From contig NZ_JBAWKA010000001.1 in the NCBI RefSeq assembly GCF_043876815.1, forward strand, positions 1,237,029 to 1,301,028: a stretch of 64,000 bases of DNA, read 5' to 3'. Position 1 is the first letter of the stretch. Each line of letters starts with the position of its first letter. The notes beneath the pieces are model-generated. The model did not search any database. It saw nothing but the letters and a program-made list of their open reading frames with translations, and was not told the origin of the DNA. This document shows, piece by piece, positions 1-8,341 of this stretch. The DNA is from Gaetbulibacter_A sp043876815 (lineage in GTDB: Bacteria > Bacteroidota > Bacteroidia > Flavobacteriales > Flavobacteriaceae). A program made the position numbers and the translations under genes.

Positions 1-2
1 AT

Positions 3-113
3 ACACAAGACGTTAAATTTAAACGGTCTAAAAATATGGGGGAGGTTCTAAAATATTCTCTAGAATTTTTAACTCGTAATTATGAAAATGTGAAGCCGGA
101 AAATTTAATGTAA
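3..113 (+). CDS. C-terminal fragment of an unidentified protein
   Basis: An open frame runs from the left edge of the window to a TAA at 111-113 and encodes the last 36 residues of a protein whose start lies outside. The visible piece is charged, begins TQDVKFKRSK and ends in ENVKPENLM. I do not recognise the family. It is believed to be coding because the frame stays open across the whole available stretch while another frame is soon interrupted, and because it stops 6 bp before the convergent gene at 120-632, a spacing typical of this compact region. Confidence 0.45.
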   Translation, partial: TQDVKFKRSKNMGEVLKYSLEFLTRNYENVKPENLM

Positions 114-119
114 TACCGC

Positions 120-632
120 TTAGTTCCAGTTTTCATCGAAATCCAGATCGTCATAATCTCCCAAAAGATCGTCATCAAAACCATCCAGATCGTCGAGACT
201 CTCTGCTTCAAAGGTTTTTTCGGGAGCGGTGTCTGGGATTTGACCATGCACATACATGAGGTTCGGGTAATTGGTGCCTTCAGCTTCTTCAACAATTTCA
301 GCTAGTTCCACATAGAAGGTCCACATACTTAAAAAGTCGTATACATAAATAAGTTTGGTTTGAGCTTCATTAACGACACTACTGAGCTCAGTTTCATTCA
401 TTAAGCGCGGTGATTCCTGCCCTTCACCCACATCGAACATGGAGATTTCTTCGCCCTGTTCCCATTGATCGTTCGAAATATAGAACGAAGCCATTTCCAA
501 ACCATCAAAACCAAACGACTGGGTTATGATGTTGTGTAAATCTTCAAGGGTATCGGTTTCACGGATTTCGAGATCGCGGAAAATATCTTCGTCGGTATCG
601 TTATCTAAAACAACTCTGAATCTGTAAATCAT
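120..632 (-). CDS. Plasmid pRiA4b ORF-3-like family protein
   Basis: A 170-residue acidic protein. The N-terminal part (MIYRFRVVLDN, then a DIFRDLEI strand and a LHNIITQSFGFDG helix) resembles the pRiA4b ORF-3 domain, whose members are often labelled IS1096 passenger or TnpR family. The family has no established biochemical role. A central segment has YVYDFLSMWTFYVEL, matching the conserved YDFGDxW-type block of the family in altered form. The C-terminal 35 residues are almost entirely Asp/Glu/Leu and probably disordered. In spite of the family name nothing nearby suggests a mobile element; this is a chromosomal gene common in flavobacteria. It has its own -7 element at 652-659. Confidence 0.7.
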   Translation of the reverse strand: MIYRFRVVLDNDTDEDIFRDLEIRETDTLEDLHNIITQSFGFDGLEMASFYISNDQWEQGEEISMFDVGEGQESPRLMNETELSSVVNEAQTKLIYVYDFLSMWTFYVELAEIVEEAEGTNYPNLMYVHGQIPDTAPEKTFEAESLDDLDGFDDDLLGDYDDLDFDENWN

Positions 633-651
633 TACTAATTAAATTTGCGTA

Positions 652-659
652 CAAAGATA
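652..659 (-). promoter_or_regulatory. Bacteroidota -7 element upstream of the pRiA4b ORF-3-like gene
   Basis: Read on the minus strand this is TATCTTTG, an exact match to TAnnTTTG, 20 bp upstream of the ATG at 632. No TTG is present at the expected -33 distance, so only half of the promoter is supported. Confidence 0.45.
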
Positions 660-663
660 CAAT

Positions 664-1689
664 TTATGTTGTGATTACGGCTGTTTTACGACTTTCTAAA
701 AAGATGTAAAACTGGAACCCGATGAGCAGTGTGGCAATCACAATATGAATGGGCTGGGTGGCCACCGGGAAGTCGAAATAATACATGGCGATACCGGTTA
801 TAATTTCTGCGAAAATGCAGAACATGACCCAGTTAAGTTTTGTATAGCCAAGTTTTAATTTTCGGTTTCTTAAAAATAGCCAAGCATTTATAAGAAGCAC
901 CACGATGGATAAGGAGCGGTGCAGGTAAAACTGCAGTGTGGGATCCTGTAACCAGAGACTTTTTACATAACCAACATTTTTTATTTGTTCATCGACATAT
1001 TGGCGGACTTGTGTGCCTAAAATAATTTGAACAAAGGTGAGTACAAATGCAACAATTAAAATGGTTGTGAACGTTTTGTCGTAAGTGTCGTTATGTTCTT
1101 TTTGCTTAGATATATGAAGTAGATAGAGCAGAAGCCCTACGATAACAATGGCCATGGCCATATGAATCGTGATCTTGAAAGGTGCTAGATTAGAATCTAC
1201 CACCGTTTTACCTAGCCAGGCCTGAAAACCCATTCCGAAAACGGTAAGTAAAGACAGAATAACATAGCGTTTTTTGTCGCGCCACAACCAAAATGACATT
1301 ACAGTAAAGATCAAAATAGGAATACCAGAAAGGGCTCCTATAAGTCTGTTGACATATTCCACCCAGGTTTGAACAGGGTTAAAAGTGGCGTAATCATGTT
1401 TGGTGTAGGTGTCCCAGTTACCTATATCTAGGCTGCTTTTTGAGGTGAAATCTGACTTGGCCACTTTCAAAGTTTCGTTTACAATAATGACGACATTTTT
1501 TTTGTAAAAATGATTAGGTTTGAACTGTAATTCTGAAATATCTGTTGGAGGTACATAATAACCAAAACATTTAGGCCAGTCGGGACAGCCCATACCGGAA
1601 CCTGTCATCCTCACAACAGCGCCTGCCACAATAACCAAGTATACTAAAACCAAGGCAATCTTAACTGTTTTTCTGAAACGTTTTTTCAT
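664..1689 (-). CDS. ctaA: Heme A synthase, COX15/CtaA family
   Basis: A 341-residue polytopic membrane protein. Members of this family oxidise the C8 methyl of heme O to give heme A for aa3-type cytochrome oxidase. The first transmembrane segment (about residues 10-27) runs into RMTGSGMGCPDWPKCFG, the hallmark of the family, with the Cys35/Cys41 pair. Further membrane helices occupy about 113-132, 140-160, 170-192, 208-226, 255-272 and 282-330. Conserved His residues, for example in ITIHMAMA and FYLHRSLS, fit the heme ligands. The long loop at about 45-105 is typical of flavobacterial versions. The gene starts 1 bp after the CCA-adding enzyme gene ends and is probably cotranscribed with it. 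Confidence 0.9.
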   Translation of the reverse strand: MKKRFRKTVKIALVLVYLVIVAGAVVRMTGSGMGCPDWPKCFGYYVPPTDISELQFKPNHFYKKNVVIIVNETLKVAKSDFTSKSSLDIGNWDTYTKHDYATFNPVQTWVEYVNRLIGALSGIPILIFTVMSFWLWRDKKRYVILSLLTVFGMGFQAWLGKTVVDSNLAPFKITIHMAMAIVIVGLLLYLLHISKQKEHNDTYDKTFTTILIVAFVLTFVQIILGTQVRQYVDEQIKNVGYVKSLWLQDPTLQFYLHRSLSIVVLLINAWLFLRNRKLKLGYTKLNWVMFCIFAEIITGIAMYYFDFPVATQPIHIVIATLLIGFQFYIFLESRKTAVITT

Positions 1690-1690
1690 T

Positions 1691-3124
1691 TTAAGAACTT
1701 GTACTTAATCCTAATTTTTCCCCTGTTTTTAGCATGAGCTGGTAAGCAGCTTCATACTCGTTAGGAATATCGCCATCCAGAATAGCCTCTTTAATGGTTT
1801 CTTTTATCATTCCTATTTCTCGTGAAGGTTTTAAATTGAAGGTCGTCATGATCTCTTCACCACTGATGGGTGGCTGGAAATTTCGAACGTGATCTCGAGC
1901 CTCAACTTCTTCAATCTTCTCTCTCACAATTTTAAAATTGTTGTGATATTTTTTAAATCGCTTAGGATTTTTGGTTGTGATGTCTGCTTCACAAAGGGTC
2001 ATGAGGTCCTCCACATAATCACCTGCATCAAATATCAAACGCCTAACGGCGGAATCGGTAACGATATCCTGCGCTAAAACAATAGGACGCGAACTCATTA
2101 ATACCATTTTTTGAACGAATTTCATTTTTTCATTCAAGGGCATTTTTAACCGTTTAAAAAGGCGATAGACCATTTTTGATCCTTCGAATTCATGGCCATG
2201 AAAGGTCCATCCCACTTTTTTATTGAACTTTTTAGTAGGTGCTTTTCCGATATCGTGCAGTAACGCAGCCCAACGCAACCATAGGTTATCCGTGTTTTCA
2301 CTAATATTATCAACGACCTCGAGCGTATGGTAAAAATTATCTTTATGGCGTTGTCCTTCAATTTCATCAATGCCTTTTAGGGCTGTCAATTCAGGAAGAA
2401 TCCGTTTTAGAAGACCTGTTTTTTCTAACAATAAAAATCCAACAGAGGGTTTTTCACTTTCCAGAATTTTATGAAGCTCCACCACAATGCGCTCTTCAGT
2501 AATGATATCGATGCGCTGTGCATTTTCAGCAATGGCCTTAAGTGAGTTTGCTTCAATTGTGAAATGTAATTGTGAGGCAAACCGGATGGCGCGTAACATA
2601 CGTAAAGGATCATCGCTGTAGGTGATTTTAGGATCCAAAGGTGTTCGGATACTTTTATTTTTCAGGTCTTCAATACCATTAAAGGGATCCAGGAGGTCGC
2701 CATAGGTTTCCGGGTTTAGACTTAATGCTAGCGCATTAATGGTGAAGTCCCTTCTGTTCTGATCGTCTTCCAGTGTACCTGGATTTACGGCAGGATTTCG
2801 GCTATCTTCAGTATAGGATTCCTTCCGGGCTCCTACAAACTCAATATCGCAATCCTGGTATTTAAGCATGGCGGTACCGTAGGTTTTAAAGATCTGTACT
2901 TTTGGCTGATCGGGTAAATGCTTTGAAACCTCCTTAGCCAGAGCTATCCCATCTCCAACACATACGATGTCTATGTCTTTTTTTTGTGTTCGGTCTAAAA
3001 GAAAATCTCTAACAAATCCACCAATAACATAACTGTCAACTTTTAAGTTGGCAGCTGACTTGGAAATGACATCAAAAATAGGGTTCTGTAATGCTTTTTT
3101 GTAGTTCATTTTTGTTCTGGTCAC
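1691..3124 (-). CDS. CCA-adding tRNA nucleotidyltransferase with HD domain
   Basis: A 477-residue enzyme that builds or repairs the CCA end of tRNAs. The class II nucleotidyltransferase head is clear: GGFVRDFLLDR followed by KDIDIVC carries the metal-binding DxD pair (about residues 36-56), and RRDFTINALAL (about 124-134) is the second signature. The RNA-binding/head domain follows, with DDPLRMLRAIRFASQL. An HD hydrolase motif, LLHDIGKAPTKK, lies near residue 290, so this is the cca/HD type. Neither tRNA gene in this window encodes its own CCA, which fits a need for this enzyme. The alternative poly(A) polymerase role cannot be excluded by motif alone. Confidence 0.9.
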   Translation of the reverse strand: MTRTKMNYKKALQNPIFDVISKSAANLKVDSYVIGGFVRDFLLDRTQKKDIDIVCVGDGIALAKEVSKHLPDQPKVQIFKTYGTAMLKYQDCDIEFVGARKESYTEDSRNPAVNPGTLEDDQNRRDFTINALALSLNPETYGDLLDPFNGIEDLKNKSIRTPLDPKITYSDDPLRMLRAIRFASQLHFTIEANSLKAIAENAQRIDIITEERIVVELHKILESEKPSVGFLLLEKTGLLKRILPELTALKGIDEIEGQRHKDNFYHTLEVVDNISENTDNLWLRWAALLHDIGKAPTKKFNKKVGWTFHGHEFEGSKMVYRLFKRLKMPLNEKMKFVQKMVLMSSRPIVLAQDIVTDSAVRRLIFDAGDYVEDLMTLCEADITTKNPKRFKKYHNNFKIVREKIEEVEARDHVRNFQPPISGEEIMTTFNLKPSREIGMIKETIKEAILDGDIPNEYEAAYQLMLKTGEKLGLSTSS

Positions 3125-3288
3125 CAGAATTATTTCATCAAATGTTATTTAAAATCAATTCTGGTTTATTGCTAATTTAAATAAGGTTACTATTTCAACC
3201 CTAATTAAAATTCGTCCTGCAAATTTACAACATGAAATAGACCTTTTAAAGTTTGAAACGTATTTTATTTTGGTACTTATGTGTTGAA

Positions 3289-4242
3289 TTATTTTTGTCC
3301 TGAATTGGACAATTGGATAGGTTGAATTTTTTGCCTGTGCTTGAGTGACATACTTAATGGAGCGCCTTTAATTAAAGCTAGAAAGAGCGGCCAATGCTTG
3401 GGTTTTACCAAACTACTAAAAGCATATTTTAGTTGCAAAAACAATAGGATTATAGCATACGCCAAAAGGCCGTAATGCTTTCGGGTAATGTATAGCAAGG
3501 ACAGTTTTAATTCTATTTTTAATGCAATCGATTTTGGCGTACTGGCCCCATGAAAATGAATAAAGCGGCCATCCGGCACTAAATAAGCCTTTTTTTTAAG
3601 TTTTATTAAGCGTTTACAAATGTCGGTTTCTTCATAATAGAGAAAAATATTTGTATCGAATCCACCAACCTTATTAAAGTCCTCAGCTCTAAAGAACATG
3701 AAACTTCCGGCTACAAACTGACCACGTTGGGGTTTGCTGTATATTTTTTTACGCTTTGGGTACGTTTTTCCATCGATGAACTCTAAAATTCGTCTTCCAA
3801 AAATTTCCCGAATCGGGGATGCAAAATGGTCAATGGTTGGTAAAATACCATGATCTTCTTTAAAAGCCTGAGGGCCACAAACCCCTACGTTTTCATTTTC
3901 ATCCATGAAATGCTTTAGTTTACTAATGCAATCATTTTCAAAAAGTACATCATTATTTATAAACGCCAGGTATTTACCTGTAGCCTTTTGAACCCCAATC
4001 ATATTACCTCCTCCAAATCCGGTATTAATATTACTTCTTACAAGTTGAATGTTTACTTTCGTCGAAATACTATCAACATACTTTTTTAACTGGTAGTAAT
4101 TGGCGGGTGCGGAAGCGTTATCAACAACAATATACTCACAAATCAAATCAGAAGCGGTATGCTTTACAATCGATGCCAAACAATTTATGGTATAATCAGC
4201 CGTGTTATAATTAATAATTATAATGGAAATATCATTAGTCAT
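3289..4242 (-). CDS. Family 2 glycosyltransferase (rhamnosyltransferase-like)
   Basis: A 317-residue GT-A fold enzyme. The N-terminus ISIIIINYNTADYT is the usual GT2 nucleotide-sugar strand. FINNDVLFEND (about residues 95-105) supplies the metal-binding NDD-like element, and GSFMFFRAEDFNKVGGFDTN followed by YYEETDICKRL supplies the acceptor-side motif with the catalytic acidic pair. This arrangement is typical of WbbL/rhamnosyltransferase-like enzymes of O-antigen and core synthesis. The C-terminal 80 residues are basic and hydrophobic and probably sit on the inner membrane. The gene follows the GT2 gene at 4245-5063 after 2 bp, so the two are cotranscribed. Donor and acceptor sugars cannot be read from sequence. 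Confidence 0.82.
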   Translation of the reverse strand: MTNDISIIIINYNTADYTINCLASIVKHTASDLICEYIVVDNASAPANYYQLKKYVDSISTKVNIQLVRSNINTGFGGGNMIGVQKATGKYLAFINNDVLFENDCISKLKHFMDENENVGVCGPQAFKEDHGILPTIDHFASPIREIFGRRILEFIDGKTYPKRKKIYSKPQRGQFVAGSFMFFRAEDFNKVGGFDTNIFLYYEETDICKRLIKLKKKAYLVPDGRFIHFHGASTPKSIALKIELKLSLLYITRKHYGLLAYAIILLFLQLKYAFSSLVKPKHWPLFLALIKGAPLSMSLKHRQKIQPIQLSNSGQK

Positions 4243-4244
4243 AA

Positions 4245-5063
4245 TTACAGGTATTGATCAACTCCTTTTTCGATATAGGTAACTTTCTTATTAGTCGTTT
4301 CCTTTTCAATCAATTCGTTTATTTCGATATGACTTTTATCTTGCTCTTTATGATAGATGTGATAAGCCAGTCCTGAAAATTTTAATCGTTTCCCTTTCAC
4401 ACCAATATTTAAAAGGCGCTGGATCATTTCGCTATCATCAATACCCCAGCCGACCAGATTTTCATTAAATCCATTCACTTTTAAAAAGTCGGAACGCCAG
4501 AAAGACATATTACAGCCGCGAAGTTTTGAAGATCGTTTGTCTTCATCTTTATATATTTTACTTAAAAAAGGGATCCGTAAGGTGCGGCCTCGTTTCTTAA
4601 TGCCCTTGGAGAAAAAATGAAACTTCGTTTGTTTGTTTTTGAAAAGTTCGGGTAGTAGAGATTCCTGAATATTGACGCGGCTTCCATATAAAAATGTATT
4701 TGGTTGCGCCAATCGCAAATGATCTTTAACAAAATCCTTATGCATGATGATATCACCATCAATTTCAATAATGTAATCGTATTTTGCTTTGGCAATGGCC
4801 TTGTTCATAATGGCTGGTTTTCTATTTTTTAGGTCTTCATGCCAAATATGAATTAGGGGTACCGGGAAATCCGACTGAAACTTTTCAATCAGGGCCTTGG
4901 TGTCCTCGCGAGACCCATCATCAGCAACTATGACCTCTTGTGGTAATACCGATTGATTTTTTACGCTTAGTAATAAGAGTTCTAAGGCCTCAGGCCAATT
5001 ATATGTTGGTGTCACTAAACTGCTCGTAGGGAACGGTTTCATAGGTATCGCTTTATACCGCAA
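4245..5063 (-). CDS. Family 2 glycosyltransferase with galactosyltransferase-like C-terminus
   Basis: Up to 272 residues. The core begins SLVTPTYNWPEALELLL, followed by EVIVADDGSREDT and IEIDGDIIMHKDF, which has the metal-binding DGD. RGCNMSFWRSDFLKVNGFNE and GWGIDDSEMIQRL form the C-terminal galactosyltransferase-type module with the catalytic DD. Two starts are possible: the ATG at 5063, or an internal one at 5042 (MKPFPTS), which sits closer to the conserved fold and leaves more room for a promoter. I slightly favour 5042 but list the longer frame. It lies back to back with the methyltransferase gene and belongs to the surface-glycan cluster. Confidence 0.82.
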   Translation of the reverse strand: MRYKAIPMKPFPTSSLVTPTYNWPEALELLLLSVKNQSVLPQEVIVADDGSREDTKALIEKFQSDFPVPLIHIWHEDLKNRKPAIMNKAIAKAKYDYIIEIDGDIIMHKDFVKDHLRLAQPNTFLYGSRVNIQESLLPELFKNKQTKFHFFSKGIKKRGRTLRIPFLSKIYKDEDKRSSKLRGCNMSFWRSDFLKVNGFNENLVGWGIDDSEMIQRLLNIGVKGKRLKFSGLAYHIYHKEQDKSHIEINELIEKETTNKKVTYIEKGVDQYL

Positions 5064-5118
5064 AATAAGATATTTTTATTAAAAGATCCTTTATTTCAAA
5101 TCGCTTATTTATATTTCA

Positions 5119-5126
5119 TATTTTTG
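5119..5126 (+). promoter_or_regulatory. -7 element close to the methyltransferase start
   Basis: TATTTTTG matches TAnnTTTG and ends only 4 bp before the ATG at 5131, so a transcript from it would have almost no leader. No good TTG is seen at the -33 distance. Either the mRNA is near-leaderless or the working promoter lies elsewhere. Confidence 0.35.
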
Positions 5127-5130
5127 AAAA

Positions 5131-5781
5131 ATGGACTACGAAAACAAACCACAGGGATATTACGATAATATTCGTTCAGAAATGTTGGCGTTTCTGCCAA
5201 TTAACGCTAAATACATCTTAGATGTAGGTTGCGGCAATGGTGCTTTTGCTAAGGTTATTAAGGAAAAAAATAAAGCCGAAGTTTGGGGTATTGAGTATAT
5301 GAAAGGTCCGGGAGAAGAGGCCAAAACACAATTAGATAAGGTATTTATTGGAAAGTGTGAGGACTTTATAGGTGATCTCCCAGACGGATATTTTGATGCG
5401 ATATATTTTAATGATGTTCTAGAACATTTGGTTGATCCCTATGAGGTTTTAAAACAGATGAAACCAAAACTGCAAAAAGAAGGGGTGATTATTAGCTCAT
5501 TACCAAACGTGCGACATTACAATACGTTTAAACGTGTTCTGTTCCAAAAGGACTGGCGTTATGAAGACTACGGCGTAATGGATCGTACACATTTGCGTTT
5601 TTTCACTAAAAAGAGTATCCGGCGAATGTATGAAGAATTGGGTTATAAAGTTCTTATTCATAAAGGTATCAACAGGAGTAAATCTATTAAACCTTACCTA
5701 TTCTATTTATTAACACTTTTTACCCAACTGGACATGCGGTTTGTACAATTTGCTACGGTTGTAAAAAAAAATAATGACTAA
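5131..5781 (+). CDS. Class I SAM-dependent methyltransferase
   Basis: A 216-residue protein with the Rossmann motif I YILDVGCGNGAFAK (about residues 28-41), the acidic strand-2 end VWGIEYM, and motif IV/post-I FDAIYFNDVLEHLVDPYEVL, where the DVLEH block is typical of UbiE/Coq5-like type 11/23 methyltransferases. The NVRHYNTFKRVLFQKDWRYEDYGVMDRTH block (about 125-155) is characteristic of methyltransferases found in LPS and O-antigen clusters of Bacteroidota. The substrate is therefore probably a glycan or a lipid-linked sugar, an inference from context. Its stop overlaps the start of the kinase gene by 8 bp, so the two are translationally coupled. Confidence 0.8.
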   Translation: MDYENKPQGYYDNIRSEMLAFLPINAKYILDVGCGNGAFAKVIKEKNKAEVWGIEYMKGPGEEAKTQLDKVFIGKCEDFIGDLPDGYFDAIYFNDVLEHLVDPYEVLKQMKPKLQKEGVIISSLPNVRHYNTFKRVLFQKDWRYEDYGVMDRTHLRFFTKKSIRRMYEELGYKVLIHKGINRSKSIKPYLFYLLTLFTQLDMRFVQFATVVKKNND

Positions 5782-6544
5782 GTCTAAGACGATTCATAAG
5801 GAGTATTTAAGTCTGGAAGTCGAAATAGACCAAATTATTCAAACTTTCGCCACGGGGGGAAAGCCCTTTGGTAATCAGGACCGAAACACCTTGAAGGAAT
5901 TTCAACTTAATAATGAATCTGTTATTGTTAAATCGTTTCGTGTTCCTAATATCATTAATCAGATCGCATATAGATTCTTTAGGAAAAGTAAAGCCGAACG
6001 TTCGTTTACTTATGCCAATAAACTCATTGAATTAGACGTAGGAACACCTAAGCCCATTGCTTTTTACGAGTTTGCCAGTCCGTTTTTATTCAAAAATAGC
6101 TACTATATTAGTGTTCTTGAAAAGGCTGATATCACATACAGAGAATTAACGAAAGACATAAACTACCCGAATCACGAAGCTATTTTAAGAGCATTTACAA
6201 GGTTTACTTTTGAATTGCATGAAAAGCAAATTCATTTTTTAGATCATTCTCCCGGAAATACTCTGATCAAGATAAATGGAGATCAATACGCCTTTTTTTT
6301 AGTGGATCTCAATCGCATGCATTTTGGCATTCTTGATTTTGAAACACGAATAAAAAACTTCGCTAAGTTAACGATTCATAAATCGATGGTTGAAGTTATG
6401 AGTGATGAATATGCGAGATGTATAGGAATACCTTTTGAAAAGGTTTTTAACTTAATGTGGCAGGAAACCCAGGCTTTTCAAGAGCGCTACCATAGAAAAA
6501 GGCGGTTGAAGAAACGTTTAAAATTCTGGAAAAACCTGGACTAA
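5774..6544 (+). CDS. WaaP/Kdo-kinase-like lipopolysaccharide kinase
   Basis: A 256-residue protein of the eukaryotic-like kinase superfamily. HEKQIHFLDHSPGNTLIK (about residues 151-168) is a catalytic loop of the HxDxxxxN type, and FFLVDLNRMHFG (about 175-186) takes the place of DFG with DLNR, as in Kdo/WaaP-family lipopolysaccharide kinases. The N-terminal VIVKSFRVPN holds the probable ATP-binding Lys. The Lys/Arg-rich end (HRKRRLKKRLKFW) suits contact with acidic phospholipids at the inner membrane. Phosphorylation of the LPS inner core is the best guess. The gene overlaps the methyltransferase by 8 bp and converges on the GT2 gene at 6541 with a 4-bp overlap. Confidence 0.72.
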   Translation: MTKSKTIHKEYLSLEVEIDQIIQTFATGGKPFGNQDRNTLKEFQLNNESVIVKSFRVPNIINQIAYRFFRKSKAERSFTYANKLIELDVGTPKPIAFYEFASPFLFKNSYYISVLEKADITYRELTKDINYPNHEAILRAFTRFTFELHEKQIHFLDHSPGNTLIKINGDQYAFFLVDLNRMHFGILDFETRIKNFAKLTIHKSMVEVMSDEYARCIGIPFEKVFNLMWQETQAFQERYHRKRRLKKRLKFWKNLD

Positions 6545-7296
6545 GCTCTTCCTTTTCGTATTAGCCATAGTTTCACGTAACGCATAAAAACAACGTATGC
6601 CTGCATGTAACCTATAGTAAAGCCCACAAAACCATCACGAAAACCTCCTTGAATGATGAAGTGTTTAAAAAATCCCCAAAATGGTTTAATCATGAAATGA
6701 TACGGTGTAATAACTTTGGTTTTTTTATCATAGTCCTGAGCTTGTAACCAGGCATATCGATTCATTTTTTCTACATAGGCGTCAAAGGTTGAATATGTGT
6801 TGTGATTAAGCTTTTGCTTTAAAGACCCTATTTCACCATCAGCAATAATTTCCTCATGTACTTTTTTATCTTCATAAGAACAATAATCCCGCTTGAACAA
6901 ACGAATGACCTTATCATTTTTCCAACCGCTATGGTGCACCTGTTGCCCCATGAAATGATTGGTTCTGCCAATCCAGTAGGCCACGAGATCCGGATTCGGA
7001 TCTTTCAAAATGGCCTGAATTTCTGCCTTTAGTTCAGGTGTTATGCGTTCATCGGCATCAACAAGTAAGATCCATTCATATTTTGCTTGTGGTATCGCCC
7101 AGTTTTTTTGTGCTGAAAAGTAATCGAATTCTCGCCGTAAAACACGAGTCGCCTTTTTCATGGCTTTTTCATAAGTTCCATCCGTACTGAAACTATCCAC
7201 AACCAAAATCTCATCAGCGAAAGCTACTGAATCGATAACAGCCTCGATATTGTGAATTTCATTTCCAGTAGGAATCAGTGCTGTAAGTTTAGTCAT
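6541..7296 (-). CDS. Family 2 glycosyltransferase, WaaE/KdtX-like
   Basis: A 251-residue enzyme beginning MTKLTALIPTGNEIHNIEAVI, the compact N-terminus of the LPS core beta-glucosyltransferase (WaaE/KdtX) group. VDSFSTDGT and ILLVDADERITPEL (about residues 75-88) give the UDP-sugar contacts and the DxD element. AYWIGRTNHFMGQQVHHSGW and RLFKRDYCSYEDKKVHEEI are the group's conserved acceptor side. C-terminal hydrophobic stretches suggest membrane association. Its start overlaps the end of the family-9 gene by 8 bp, so both act in one pathway, most likely LPS inner-core assembly. The exact linkage is not deducible. Confidence 0.82.
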   Translation of the reverse strand: MTKLTALIPTGNEIHNIEAVIDSVAFADEILVVDSFSTDGTYEKAMKKATRVLRREFDYFSAQKNWAIPQAKYEWILLVDADERITPELKAEIQAILKDPNPDLVAYWIGRTNHFMGQQVHHSGWKNDKVIRLFKRDYCSYEDKKVHEEIIADGEIGSLKQKLNHNTYSTFDAYVEKMNRYAWLQAQDYDKKTKVITPYHFMIKPFWGFFKHFIIQGGFRDGFVGFTIGYMQAYVVFMRYVKLWLIRKGRA

Positions 7297-8341
7297 TTCG
7301 GGTAGCGTTTAAAAACTGTTTTAGGGCGTTAATAAATTTCGAAGGTTTAAAAAGATCATATAAAGGATCAACTTCACTTTTCCTTTTTTTTCCTTCTCCT
7401 TTTTCAAATAATTCCCGCTTGTAATCTTTTAAATGTACTGAAATATGGGACGTTTCATCTTCAAAAACCCCCCAGGTTTCTTTAGTAATCCATGGTGAAA
7501 AAATAGCAAAAGTATTAATATTCAGAGCTTTTGCCATGTTAATTGCCCCGCCTTCATTGCCAATTACCGCTTTGCAATGCTTGGTTATGGCCAGAAATTC
7601 CCGAAGTGTTTTTCCAAAAACATCGAGATAAATCTTGGCTTTTGTTGCGCTTTCACATAAGTCGTAAACGGTTTTAGCTGCTTCTTTTTGATGCGGCATA
7701 TAATTGAACAGGATCTGTCCCTGAGTTTCTTTAACAACCTGATCGATTACCTCGGCCATGTATTTTAATGGATAGGTTTTATTTTCACCACTTCCTAAAA
7801 CACTAATCATATACAAGGGCTTTTTTAAATCGATATTATGCGATTCTAAGTAGGCTTTTTGTATTTCAATTTCTTCAGATTCTAAATATATTTTAGGCTT
7901 TATGACTTCAGCTTCAATACCTAAAACTGATAGTAACTGTAATCGGTTCACAATAGCTAATTGTGTACCGCTTGTTTTTCGTTTTATATTATGTGTATAA
8001 AATAGAGTAGCGTAGTGCTTATAATAGGAAATCCGGGTTTTTGCCTTCGACAGTGCTGTAATAATATTGCTCGAGAGTTTGCAGTATACATCAATAACAA
8101 TGTCATATTTTTGTTTTCTAACGGCGTATCCTAATTTAAAAAGTGCGGTAATACGGCGCTCTTTTTCCGTAAAGAAAATATAATCGTCTATAAATGGATT
8201 ATTTTCAACTACAGGATAGGTATTCGAATTGATTAGGTAATGAAGTTCCGCTTGGGGATATTTTTGGCGAAGCACTTCGAACAGAATACTGCTCGTAAGC
8301 ACGTCGCCAATCATTTTTTGTTGTATTACTAGAATTTTCAC
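7289..8341 (-). CDS. Family 9 glycosyltransferase (heptosyltransferase-like)
   Basis: A 350-residue GT-B enzyme. The N-terminus MKILVIQQKMIGDVLTSSILFEVLRQKYP is the classic family-9 opening, with the GDxxxxxP-type acceptor loop. The second domain has YMISVLGSGENKTYPLKYMAEVI, the nucleotide-sugar site that normally reads GS..K.WP, and CKAVIGNEGGAINMAKALN, equivalent to the DSGxxHxAxA block of heptosyltransferases but with NEGG replacing DSGxxH. That difference makes a true ADP-heptose donor less certain. It sits immediately after dapD (start 8341, dapD stop 8342) and before the WaaE-like gene, within an apparent LPS-core operon. Confidence 0.8.
   Translation of the reverse strand: MKILVIQQKMIGDVLTSSILFEVLRQKYPQAELHYLINSNTYPVVENNPFIDDYIFFTEKERRITALFKLGYAVRKQKYDIVIDVYCKLSSNIITALSKAKTRISYYKHYATLFYTHNIKRKTSGTQLAIVNRLQLLSVLGIEAEVIKPKIYLESEEIEIQKAYLESHNIDLKKPLYMISVLGSGENKTYPLKYMAEVIDQVVKETQGQILFNYMPHQKEAAKTVYDLCESATKAKIYLDVFGKTLREFLAITKHCKAVIGNEGGAINMAKALNINTFAIFSPWITKETWGVFEDETSHISVHLKDYKRELFEKGEGKKRKSEVDPLYDLFKPSKFINALKQFLNATRND

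Noticed and set aside
120..632. The pRiA4b ORF-3/IS1096 passenger name as a sign of a mobile element
   Set aside because: No transposase, terminal inverted repeats or target duplication is visible, and the gene lies in ordinary chromosomal context.
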